DNA from: Candidatus Onthoplasma faecigallinarum
GTDB lineage: Bacteria; Bacillota; Clostridia; Christensenellales; UBA1242
Assembly (NCBI GenBank): GCA_018715225.1
Contig: DVMB01000055.1
Coordinates: forward strand, 1-5,415
Length of the DNA: 5,415 nt
Direction of reading: 5' to 3'
The position numbers and the translations under genes are program-made. The notes beneath the pieces were generated by a model, which had not been told where the DNA came from, made no database searches, and saw only the letters and a program-made list of their open reading frames with translations. How positions within the stretch are numbered: position 1 is the stretch's first letter; every line of letters starts with the position of its first letter. Below are positions 1-5,415 of this stretch, one piece after another.

Positions 1-11
1 TTTTTTATTTT

Positions 12-39
12 TTAACAATTTTTATTTTTTTTATATATT
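12..39 (+). promoter_or_regulatory. Possible sigma-A-like promoter for the DUF11 operon
   Basis: TTAACA (12-17) and TATATT (34-39) are separated by 16 bases; TATTAT (36-41) with an 18-base gap is an alternative -10. Each box is one base off consensus. The surrounding DNA is nearly all A/T, so such matches arise easily by chance. Transcription would start near 46-52, leaving a leader of about 85-90 bases that holds the inverted repeat at 66-111. I found no clean match to the sporulation sigma E, G or K boxes I know: CATAACAAT at 71-79 resembles a sigma K -10 (CATANNNTA) only in its first four bases. Confidence 0.25.
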
Positions 40-65
40 ATGTAGTAGATAAAACGAAAATCTTA

Positions 66-111
66 ATTTACATAACAATCAGCATTTAGGTATGCTTTTT
101 GTTATGTAAAT
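66..111 (+). promoter_or_regulatory. Leader inverted repeat (13-bp perfect stem)
   Basis: Bases 66-78 (ATTTACATAACAA) are the exact reverse complement of 99-111. Inside, AGCAT (81-85) pairs with ATGCT (92-96) around the six-base loop TTAGGT, with a 2x2 mismatch between the two stems. Six T follow at 114-119, and the ribosome site begins at 124. As RNA this is a long, GC-poor hairpin just before the translation start of the first operon gene. It could be the terminator of an upstream gene, an attenuator, an mRNA-stabilising leader, or a palindromic operator acting as DNA. The sequence does not decide between these. Confidence 0.6.
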
Positions 112-123
112 AATTTTTTATAA

Positions 124-129
124 AAGGAG
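124..129 (+). promoter_or_regulatory. Ribosome binding site deciding the start of the first DUF11 gene
   Basis: AAGGAG lies six bases before ATG 136. A TTG at 133 is in frame directly before it but would leave only three bases of spacing. The ATG is therefore the better start. Confidence 0.8.
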
Positions 130-135
130 AAATTG

Positions 136-1842
136 ATGTCTTTTATTCAAAGATTCTCTAATATTAGAAGGGGCGGAATTGTCTTCACTGGGAACACTCT
201 TGGGCTCAGCAAGAGAGACAATCTAAACCAATCTGGACTATTGGGTTCTATTGGAGCCTTCACTAGTCTTAATCAGGCTTTGCAGGTCGCAACATTCCCT
301 GTAGGTACCACATTGAACTATGTTCAAAATGGTTCTAGAGCAAACTTGAATTTGCCAGCAAATAGTACGGTGTTGTATGCAGAATTGATATGGGGTGGAC
401 TTTATAGGTCGAGCGTAAACAATATATCTAACCTAATTGATAATCCTATATCTTTCACAACTCCTAATGGAGTGTTCTCTATTTTGGGAGACAATGCAAC
501 AAAGCAAGATTTTGTCATTCCTTTGGATAATAATCTTGTCATTGGCGTGTATGTTCGTACAGCCAACGTTACCAACCTATTGACGACAAATTTCAATGGA
601 AGTTACTCCGTGTCTGGTGTGCCAGCACTGATTGAAGCGTTAGAGAGCAGAACACAGAGCACAAACCATGCGGGTTGGACGCTTGCGGTTGTGTATGAAA
701 ATAGTAATTTACCATTAAGAGATTTGACATTGTGGACGGGTGGGACGGTTGTGTCTCCATTGGTGGGAACGACAGATGTATCGCTCACAGGGTTTATAAC
801 TCCAGAAGTTCTACCTATTACTGGTAAAATCTTTGTCTCTTCTGGCGAGGGTGATGCCGTCTTGTCTGGCGATCAAATGTTGTTTGGAGCAAATATCGGC
901 AGCCTATCCAACTTGTCTGGACCGAACAACCCACAAACCAACTTCTTCGCATCTCAAATCAATGACGAGAACGGACTTCTTGACACCACTGGCACATTTG
1001 GTAACAGAAACGCCAATGCTCAAACTGGGACTAATACGTCCGCATGTAGACAGGGTTGGGACATCACGGCAGTAGACATTTCAAACAAATTACAGGTAAA
1101 TCAAAATACTGCAAGTATCAGGTTTACTTCCACGGGAGATTTGTATATTCCAAACGCCTTGGCCATTCAAGTGGACAGCAAGGGTGCGAATATTGTGGCG
1201 ACCAAATCAGCCGATAGAGATTTTGCTCGTATTGGAGAAGAAATAGAATACACTATAAATTTGACTAATACAGGTTCAATCACAGCAAACAATGTAGTTA
1301 TAAACGATGTTTTGCCTAATGGCATGACTTTGGTAAACGATTCTATATTTGTTGATGGTGTACAACAGCCTGACACGCTTCCTATCAATATTGGTAGTGT
1401 TGTGGTCAATCAAGAAGTTGTCGTTCAATTCAAAGTCGTAGCGAATTCAATTCCAAATATCAATCCGGTTTTGAATACAGCGAGAGTAGATTATGAATTC
1501 AATCCATTCTCTGGAACGACCGTATCATCATCGACCAATACAAATACAGAGACAGTGTTTATAATCTCGCCTAGTTTGAGTATATTGAAACTGGTTGACA
1601 AAGTCTTTGCTGTTCAGGGAGATGAATTGACATATACTTCTACAATCACAAACACGGGCACGACGCCAATTATAAATGTAATATTTACAGATACGACTCC
1701 TGCTGGTACCGAGTTTATTGTAGATTCGGTAACAATAGATGGCGTGGCTTATGCAGGATATGACCCTAATGTTGGCTTCAATGTGGGGAATTTGTCTCCA
1801 GCACAAGATGTAGAGATAAAATTCAAAGTAAGAGTCTTATAA
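136..1842 (+). CDS. DUF11-repeat surface protein with conserved N-terminal head (568 aa)
   Basis: Residues 1 to about 345 form a head region with conserved-looking stretches (GGIVFTGNTLGLSK near 13, VLYAELIWGGLY near 79, NHAGWTLAVVYEN near 177, QGWDITAVDI near 306) that I recognise from DUF11 proteins of bacilli and clostridia; its function is unknown. Two DUF11 (Ig-like conserved repeat) domains follow, at about 349-480 and 481-568. The second stops after the strand FKVRV and lacks the closing segment that the first one has (about 448-478). The protein is rich in Asn, Thr, Ser and Val and has a single Cys (304). There is no signal peptide, membrane segment, LPXTG motif or other wall anchor, so classical Sec export and sortase anchoring are not supported. 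Deposition from a mother cell onto a spore would fit, but this is inference. It is the first gene of a three-gene operon, and its stop codon overlaps the next ribosome site. The DUF11 assignment is firm; the role is not. Confidence 0.9.
   Translation: MSFIQRFSNIRRGGIVFTGNTLGLSKRDNLNQSGLLGSIGAFTSLNQALQVATFPVGTTLNYVQNGSRANLNLPANSTVLYAELIWGGLYRSSVNNISNLIDNPISFTTPNGVFSILGDNATKQDFVIPLDNNLVIGVYVRTANVTNLLTTNFNGSYSVSGVPALIEALESRTQSTNHAGWTLAVVYENSNLPLRDLTLWTGGTVVSPLVGTTDVSLTGFITPEVLPITGKIFVSSGEGDAVLSGDQMLFGANIGSLSNLSGPNNPQTNFFASQINDENGLLDTTGTFGNRNANAQTGTNTSACRQGWDITAVDISNKLQVNQNTASIRFTSTGDLYIPNALAIQVDSKGANIVATKSADRDFARIGEEIEYTINLTNTGSITANNVVINDVLPNGMTLVNDSIFVDGVQQPDTLPINIGSVVVNQEVVVQFKVVANSIPNINPVLNTARVDYEFNPFSGTTVSSSTNTNTETVFIISPSLSILKLVDKVFAVQGDELTYTSTITNTGTTPIINVIFTDTTPAGTEFIVDSVTIDGVAYAGYDPNVGFNVGNLSPAQDVEIKFKVRVL
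1576..1839 (+). repeat. Coding repeat copy 1: terminal DUF11 domain of the first gene
   Basis: The 88 residues encoded here align without a gap to the last 88 residues of the next gene (2344-2607), with 47 identities by hand count. Shared stretches include FAVQGD, TSTI, SVxIDGVA and PNVGF. Third codon positions have diverged, so the duplication is old. Both copies end exactly at the stop codon of their gene. Confidence 0.85.
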
Positions 1843-1846
1843 GGAG
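1841..1846 (+). promoter_or_regulatory. Ribosome binding site overlapping the upstream stop codon
   Basis: AAGGAG uses the last two bases of the TAA stop (1840-1842) of the first gene and sits five bases before ATG 1852. This layout supports translational coupling and a genuine, separate start for the second gene. Confidence 0.8.
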
Positions 1847-1851
1847 AGAAA

Positions 1852-2610
1852 ATGATAATTAACAACAATTCAAATGTACAATATAGTTTCGAGTTGCCGG
1901 ATGGCAGTATCGAGACTGAATCAAAAGATAGCAATATCGTTAGTACTGAAATTTTGACTTATTCATTCACAAAAGTTAAAACAACCAACAAAAACTTTTT
2001 ACAAGAAGGCGAAGTGGCAGAACAAACAGTTACTTTGACCAATAATTCACAAGCAACAATAACAAATCAAACATTCAATGACACCATGTCTCAGGGTGCA
2101 ACTTATGTGCCTGGCAGTGTTACAATAGATAATGTATCATATCCAGCATATGATTTGGTGGCGGGCTTCCCAATAGCAGATCTTGCACCAAGTGCATCGA
2201 CTGTTATCAAATACAACATTACGGCAGACAATCCGCTTACAAATCCACTTGTCAACAATTATGGAACGCTTTTATATTCTGTCAATGATACGCAGTTTAG
2301 TGAAAATACAAATACGATTAATATTCCAATTGTATCAGGCAGAATGGGTATTGTTAAACAAGTTGATAAAGCATTCGCAGTACAAGGAGATACTTTGCAC
2401 TACACTAGTACAATAGTAAACTCTGGAACTCTACCAAAAACTAATATCACTTTTATTGACACAATACCAGCCGGTACAACATTTGTTGCTGGAAGCGTGA
2501 AGATAGATGGGGTAGCTCAACCTGGATATAATCCTAATGTAGGTTTTGCTTTAGCCGACATGGCGGTAGGCGAATCACGAATTGTAGAATTTGATGTAAC
2601 GGTGAACTAG
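1852..2610 (+). CDS. DUF11-only structural protein (252 aa)
   Basis: The protein consists almost wholly of DUF11 material. Residues 4-36 (NSNVQYSFELPDGS then SNIVSTEIL) resemble the closing segment of a DUF11 repeat. Residues 37-163 form one complete domain. Residues 165-252 form a second domain that ends early, as in the upstream gene. There is no cysteine, signal peptide, membrane segment or anchor. At about 27 kDa it is close in size to the P29 proteins of Clostridium taeniosporum spore appendages, which as I recall are also DUF11 proteins. The gene is in the same frame as its upstream neighbour, with only TAA and three codons between them, so it may be a fission product of a longer gene. 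However, it has its own strong ribosome site. It stops one base before the next ATG. Likely role: building block of a surface or spore fibre (inference). Confidence 0.88.
   Translation: MIINNNSNVQYSFELPDGSIETESKDSNIVSTEILTYSFTKVKTTNKNFLQEGEVAEQTVTLTNNSQATITNQTFNDTMSQGATYVPGSVTIDNVSYPAYDLVAGFPIADLAPSASTVIKYNITADNPLTNPLVNNYGTLLYSVNDTQFSENTNTINIPIVSGRMGIVKQVDKAFAVQGDTLHYTSTIVNSGTLPKTNITFIDTIPAGTTFVAGSVKIDGVAQPGYNPNVGFALADMAVGESRIVEFDVTVN
2344..2607 (+). repeat. Coding repeat copy 2: terminal DUF11 domain of the second gene
   Basis: Partner of the repeat at 1576-1839: 47 identities over 88 ungapped residues. Like its partner it ends at the stop codon (VEFDVTVN here against IKFKVRVL there), so both lack the closing DUF11 segment at the same place. 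Confidence 0.85.
2601..2605 (+). promoter_or_regulatory. Weak ribosome site inside the end of the second gene
   Basis: GGTGA can pair with the UCACC part of the 16S rRNA 3' end and lies six bases before ATG 2612. It is weaker than the AAGGAG sites of the other genes. Together with the one-base gap between TAG (2608-2610) and ATG, it suggests the third gene is translated mainly by coupling to the second, perhaps at a lower level. Confidence 0.5.
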
Positions 2611-2611
2611 T

Positions 2612-2938
2612 ATGAGAGATATATATAACACTTCAAGAATTATAGATAATTCTACTATTCCGCCAACAACCACTTTTAGCAATCAAGTGTTGACGCAAGT
2701 AAATGACCCAATTCCAACACCGATAATAATATGTTGCAACAGAGCACCGAAATGGAATTGTGGACGTCCAAGAAGATGCTGTAATAGATGTTTTAGGTGT
2801 AATCTATGTTGTCTATTTTGCCATAGATGTCATAGGCAAAGGAATTGTTGCCATAGGAATTTTAGAAAGAATATCAATCCGGTTAGCAACAACTTAAACA
2901 ATAATTCTTTAAATAATTTTAATAATTTCAATTTTTAA
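2612..2938 (+). CDS. Small cysteine-rich basic protein (108 aa), possible spore-coat or anchor protein
   Basis: I do not recognise a named family. Three parts are visible. Residues 1-40 are free of Cys and Pro/Thr rich; NTSRI near 6 and FSNQVLTQV near 22 resemble the closing segment of a DUF11 fold. Residues 41-80 hold 13 Cys (41, 42, 50, 56, 57, 60, 63, 66, 67, 70, 73, 79, 80), many spaced every third residue, mixed with Arg and His. Residues 87-108 have 12 Asn and four Phe, a low-complexity tail. There is no signal peptide or membrane segment. Such Cys-rich, basic, low-complexity composition is typical of spore coat and exosporium proteins that cross-link by disulfides, but metal binding by the Cys/His pairs is an alternative. 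It is the last gene of the operon, starting one base after the preceding stop and followed by a strong terminator. The tight packing and lack of other use for the DNA make it a likely real gene. Confidence 0.8.
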   Translation: MRDIYNTSRIIDNSTIPPTTTFSNQVLTQVNDPIPTPIIICCNRAPKWNCGRPRRCCNRCFRCNLCCLFCHRCHRQRNCCHRNFRKNINPVSNNLNNNSLNNFNNFNF

Positions 2939-2941
2939 TAT

Positions 2942-2970
2942 AAAAAATCTCACTTTTTGTGAGATTTTTT
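2942..2970. terminator. Bidirectional intrinsic terminator between converging genes
   Basis: A perfect 12-bp stem (2942-2953 with 2959-2970) has a TTTTT loop. The stem core is TCTCAC/GTGAGA and its outer ends are A6 and T6, so each strand carries a T-run after the core. A further T6 follows at 2974-2979 on the plus strand. It starts three bases after the stop of the Cys-rich gene and lies about 20 bases past the stop of glf, so it can end both transcripts. Confidence 0.9.
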
Positions 2971-2990
2971 GTGTTTTTTGAAAAATTAAA

Positions 2991-4094
2991 TTATGTTAAT
3001 TCTTTTTCAGCGAGTAATAGAGCGGCTTCAATAGTGTCGTCCATGTCAAAATATTTGTACATACCAAGCCTACCACCGAATATAACGTTCTTTTCTTTGT
3101 CCGCTAATTGTTTGTATTTTTCATACAAATCATTGTTCCTTTTATCGTTTACAGCATAATATGGTTCATCGCCCTTCCTCCAAACTTTTGGATATTCACG
3201 AGTGATCACGGTCTTAGGTTGAGTGCCGAATTCAAAATGTTTGTGTTCAATTATCCTTGTATAAGGAATTTCATATTCGGTATAGTTTACGACTGCATTC
3301 CCTTGATAATTTTCTTCTGGCAAGACTTCGGTCTCGAACTTCAAACTGCGATATTCCAATTCGCCAAATTTGTAATTATAAAATTCATCTATCATACCAG
3401 TGAATAAAATCTTGTTAGCAATGGCATTCAAATCGGCTCTGTTTTTAAAATAATCGATTCCAAGACGTACATCGCAATTTGACAACATTTTTTCGCATAT
3501 TTGAGTATATCCGCCAATAGGTATGCCTTGGTATCTGTCGTTGAAATAGTTGTTGTCATAGATGAATCGCACAGGCAGTCGCTTGATAATGAATGCAGGA
3601 AGTTCAGTCGCACGTCGACCCCATTGCTTTTCGGTGTATCCCTTTACAAGTTTTTCGTAAATGTCTTTTCCTACTAAAGATAAGGCCTGTTCTTCCAAAT
3701 TCTTTGGATTGGATGTTGCGTACAATTTCTTTTGTTTTTCAATGATGTCCTTTGCTTCTTTTGGGGTAGAAATTCCCCACATTTTTGAAAATGTATTCAT
3801 GTTGAAAGGCATGTTATAAATTTCGTTTTTGTACTTAGCAATAGGGCAGTTGATATAATTATTAAACTCAGCAAATTTATTCACATAATCCCAAATTTTT
3901 TTGTTAGAAGTGTGAAAGATATGTGCACCATATTTGTGTACATTTATATTTTCAATATTCTCTGTATAGATATTTCCTGCGATGTGATTTCTTTTGTCAA
4001 TCACAAGACATTTCTTTCCTTTTTTTGATGCTTCATAAGCAAAGACAGAGCCAAAAAGGCCAGCTCCAACAATTAAATAATCATATTTTTTCAT
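2991..4094 (-). CDS. glf: UDP-galactopyranose mutase (367 aa)
   Basis: This cytoplasmic flavoenzyme interconverts UDP-galactopyranose and UDP-galactofuranose using reduced FAD, supplying Galf for cell-surface polysaccharides. The length equals that of typical bacterial enzymes. The N-terminal FAD-binding fold shows GAGLFG (10-15) and VIDKR (31-35). Family motifs follow: KYGAHIFHT (54-62), GYTEKQWG (152-159), PVRFIYDNNYF (174-184), PIGGY (192-196), YTRIIEHKHF (278-287) and GGRLGMYKYFDMDD (340-353). R176 and R280 fall where the two substrate-diphosphate-binding arginines of the family lie, and the aromatic residues of the uridine and active-site pocket (W158, Y312, Y313, Y346, Y348) are present, so it should be active. 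AAGGAG at 4105-4100 sits five bases before the ATG. It appears to be transcribed alone from its own promoter. No glycosyltransferase is visible in the window, so the glycan it serves is unknown. Confidence 0.97.
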   Translation of the reverse strand: MKKYDYLIVGAGLFGSVFAYEASKKGKKCLVIDKRNHIAGNIYTENIENINVHKYGAHIFHTSNKKIWDYVNKFAEFNNYINCPIAKYKNEIYNMPFNMNTFSKMWGISTPKEAKDIIEKQKKLYATSNPKNLEEQALSLVGKDIYEKLVKGYTEKQWGRRATELPAFIIKRLPVRFIYDNNYFNDRYQGIPIGGYTQICEKMLSNCDVRLGIDYFKNRADLNAIANKILFTGMIDEFYNYKFGELEYRSLKFETEVLPEENYQGNAVVNYTEYEIPYTRIIEHKHFEFGTQPKTVITREYPKVWRKGDEPYYAVNDKRNNDLYEKYKQLADKEKNVIFGGRLGMYKYFDMDDTIEAALLLAEKELT

Positions 4095-4111
4095 AATTTC
4101 TCCTTAATTTA

Positions 4112-4140
4112 AGTATAAAAAATAAATTAAAACTTGTCAA
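4112..4140 (-). promoter_or_regulatory. Sigma-A-type promoter of glf
   Basis: On the minus strand there is a perfect TTGACA (4140-4135), a 17-base spacer and TATACT (4117-4112), five of six bases matching the -10 consensus. Transcription should start near 4106-4105, at the very beginning of the AAGGAG ribosome site, giving a leader of only about 11-12 bases. The near-perfect boxes and spacing stand out even in this AT-rich DNA and point to constitutive housekeeping transcription. Confidence 0.75.
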
Positions 4141-4181
4141 ATAATAAGGAAATAAAGCAAAAAATACGTAAAAAATATATG

Positions 4182-4244
4182 AATTTTATTTAAATTTTTA
4201 TAATTTTATATATTTTTTTATAAATTTTTTAAAATATTATTTAT
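4182..4244. other. 63-base A/T-only stretch at the end of the radical SAM gene
   Basis: Every base from 4182 to 4244 is A or T. It spans the last codons of the radical SAM gene and most of the gap before the glf promoter. Only GC-free, imperfect inverted repeats are present, such as AATTTTATA (4202-4210) against TATAAATT (4220-4227), so I cannot call a convincing terminator for the upstream gene. It may act as a weak terminator, a curved or easily melted segment, or an upstream element enhancing the glf promoter; none of this is proven. Confidence 0.5.
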
Positions 4245-5415
4245 CTTCCCAACAAAGATAATTTTTCAAATAAAAGGAATTTGTTTTATGTTGCGAATTT
4301 GCCAAATTGATTATTTGAGAGATGATTTCCTGATGTGATGGATTTATTTCTTCGGGTTTTAAAAAATAGTTAGTTCCTTCAACACAAGATGACAATTTGC
4401 AATTTTTTGTTGGAAGAAAAAAGTTGAATTCACAATTATCAATAAATTTGTTGTATTTAATAAAATTATTTTTCGTTTGTTGTAAGTCAAATAAAGTTTC
4501 ATTAGGAAAATTAAATAGAAAACTTACACAGGTTTTTATATTGAACTTTTTACATTTTTTTAATATTCCTATTATATCTTTTATCCTAATACCTTTATTC
4601 ATTCTGTTTAGTTGATTTTGGCTAAAACTTTCTAGACCGAAGAATAGCAATTTACAACCATTTTCACTAAAAAATTTGATGTATTTTTCGTCATTAAGAA
4701 TTGAATCAAATCTAAATGTCCCTTGCCATCTTATTTTTATACCTTTATTTTTTAGTAAATTAAGAAGTTTAAAAATTTGTTGCGGAACAAGACAATCATC
4801 TTCAAAAACAATATTGTTTACACCTAAACTGGATAAATTAGAAATTTTTTCATAAATATTTTGTACAGGAAAACAAAAATTATCTTTTCCGTGTCTATCA
4901 CAAAATTTGCATTGTTTATAATAGCATTCGTGCATTATTCTGATATTAGCTGATTTTGTTTTGAATAAATATTTATCAAAATCAATTTGAGAATAGTCCG
5001 TATTCAAATTATTTATATTTTTACTAATGATATATCCAGGAATGATCTTTTTAAAATAAATATTTATAAAGTCGGTGTTATAATTTGAATTGAAAAGAGT
5101 AGAATTATCTACCAAAATTGGTTCAACATCCATATTGTCTTTTAATACTTTAGCAAAAATTATAGCACTAATTAACTTATTAAAATTTTCTATTGAAACA
5201 TAAATGTTTATTTTTTCATTGAAATTGTCAGTGATTTTCTTGGTTTTTAAAAATTTTTTTATTTCATTGATCTTTTTAAAATAAAATTCATATAAAATAT
5301 TTTGTTTATAATTTTTTATACATTTTTTTATTTTATTATCATCTGTTGGATCGCAAAAAACAATATTGGAGAAAGTAATCTTGTCTAAGTTATATCTTTT
5401 TTTAGCAATTTCTCT
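4237..5415 (-). CDS. Radical SAM protein with B12-binding-like N-terminal region, 5' end outside the window
   Basis: The frame is open from the stop at 4237 to the window edge, giving at least 392 residues. The Met at 5133 is internal: there is no ribosome site before it, and the 94 residues upstream read as protein. Visible residues 70-135 (NIYVSIENFNKLISAIIFAKVLK, broken across NIYVSIENF and AIIFAKVLK) have the alternating strand/helix look of the N-terminal Rossmann-like domain of B12-type radical SAM enzymes, but no cobalamin DXHXXG motif is seen. The radical SAM cluster motif is CYYKQCKFC (Cys 164, 169, 172; CX4CX2C). Further barrel motifs are IVFEDD (202-207), FFGLES (258-263, the SAM-contact strand) and FNFPNET (301-307). 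Such proteins bind a 4Fe-4S cluster and cleave SAM to a radical; the substrate here is unknown. It is much richer in A/T than its neighbours. Family assignment is firm; the subgroup is uncertain. Confidence 0.88.
   Translation of the reverse strand, partial: REIAKKRYNLDKITFSNIVFCDPTDDNKIKKCIKNYKQNILYEFYFKKINEIKKFLKTKKITDNFNEKINIYVSIENFNKLISAIIFAKVLKDNMDVEPILVDNSTLFNSNYNTDFINIYFKKIIPGYIISKNINNLNTDYSQIDFDKYLFKTKSANIRIMHECYYKQCKFCDRHGKDNFCFPVQNIYEKISNLSSLGVNNIVFEDDCLVPQQIFKLLNLLKNKGIKIRWQGTFRFDSILNDEKYIKFFSENGCKLLFFGLESFSQNQLNRMNKGIRIKDIIGILKKCKKFNIKTCVSFLFNFPNETLFDLQQTKNNFIKYNKFIDNCEFNFFLPTKNCKLSSCVEGTNYFLKPEEINPSHQEIISQIINLANSQHKTNSFYLKNYLCWEDK

Noticed and set aside
133..135. TTG start one codon before the ATG of the first DUF11 gene
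   Set aside because: It would lie only three bases after AAGGAG, whereas ATG 136 has normal spacing.
402..1934. Open frames on the minus strand and in the other plus frame within the DUF11 genes
   Set aside because: No ribosome sites or recognisable domains, and they overlap frames with well-supported DUF11 repeats.
2959..3407. Plus-strand open frames opposite glf
   Set aside because: They are antisense shadows of a clearly conserved enzyme gene, lack ribosome sites and encode no recognisable protein.
4202..4227. Terminator after the radical SAM gene
   Set aside because: The only inverted repeat there is imperfect and made entirely of A/T, as expected by chance in such DNA.
4237..5133. Radical SAM gene starting at the Met at 5133 (298 residues)
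   Set aside because: No ribosome site precedes this ATG, and the same frame continues without a stop to the window edge with sequence fitting an N-terminal Rossmann-like domain. The gene is treated as truncated by the window.
2612..5415. Cys-rich protein as a RiPP precursor for the radical SAM enzyme
   Set aside because: The two genes are on opposite strands with glf and a terminator between them. The Cys-rich gene is tightly coupled to DUF11 genes, and the visible radical SAM protein shows no C-terminal SPASM-like cluster region as in the enzymes that mature Cys-rich peptides.
1..5415. Alternative genetic code with TGA as Trp
   Set aside because: The AT-rich DNA and absence of TGA stops raised the idea, but Trp is encoded by TGG and no in-frame TGA occurs in any supported gene.
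1..5415. CRISPR array, tRNA, rRNA or insertion sequence
   Set aside because: No regularly spaced repeats, cloverleaf-like or rRNA-like segments, transposase motifs or terminal inverted repeats were seen on either strand.

Overview
The window looks like a chromosomal stretch of a low-GC Gram-positive (Firmicutes-type, probably clostridial) bacterium. The evidence is the strong AAGGAG ribosome sites 5-6 bases before the ATGs, AT-rich spacers, a TTGACA/TATACT promoter, and a surface protein whose N-terminal region has the look of Bacillus/Clostridium DUF11 proteins. The usual bacterial code fits: no in-frame TGA is seen, and the stops used are TAA and TAG.

Left part (1-2970): after an AT-rich leader carrying a 13-bp inverted repeat there is a tight three-gene plus-strand operon. 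Gene 1 (136-1842) has a roughly 340-residue N-terminal head followed by two DUF11 domains, the second lacking its last strands. Gene 2 (1852-2610) is a 252-residue protein made only of DUF11 material. Gene 3 (2612-2938) is a 108-residue basic protein with 13 cysteines in 40 residues and an asparagine-rich tail. None has a visible signal peptide, transmembrane segment or wall anchor. The genes are separated by 9 and 1 bases, so translation is probably coupled. A perfect 12-bp stem terminator (2942-2970) closes the operon and also serves the converging gene.

Middle (2991-4140): glf on the minus strand encodes a full-length UDP-galactopyranose mutase, which makes the UDP-galactofuranose precursor for surface glycans. 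It has its own sigma-A-like promoter with a very short leader.

Right part (4237-5415): a very AT-rich minus-strand gene encodes a radical SAM protein with a CX4CX2C cluster motif. Its reading frame is open to the window edge, so its 5' end is missing and the internal Met at 5133 is not the start.

The most interesting point is how the three operon genes are divided. Genes 1 and 2 both end at the same point inside a DUF11 fold, and genes 2 and 3 both begin with a segment resembling the missing end of such a fold. Genes 1 and 2 are even in the same frame, separated by one stop codon. This can be read as a recently split gene. It can also be read as a head/shaft/base fibre system in which the N-terminal strand of one subunit completes the fold of the previous one, with the Cys-rich protein as a cross-linked anchor, perhaps on the spore surface. 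That is inference; the sequence directly shows only the domain boundaries, frames and residue patterns.
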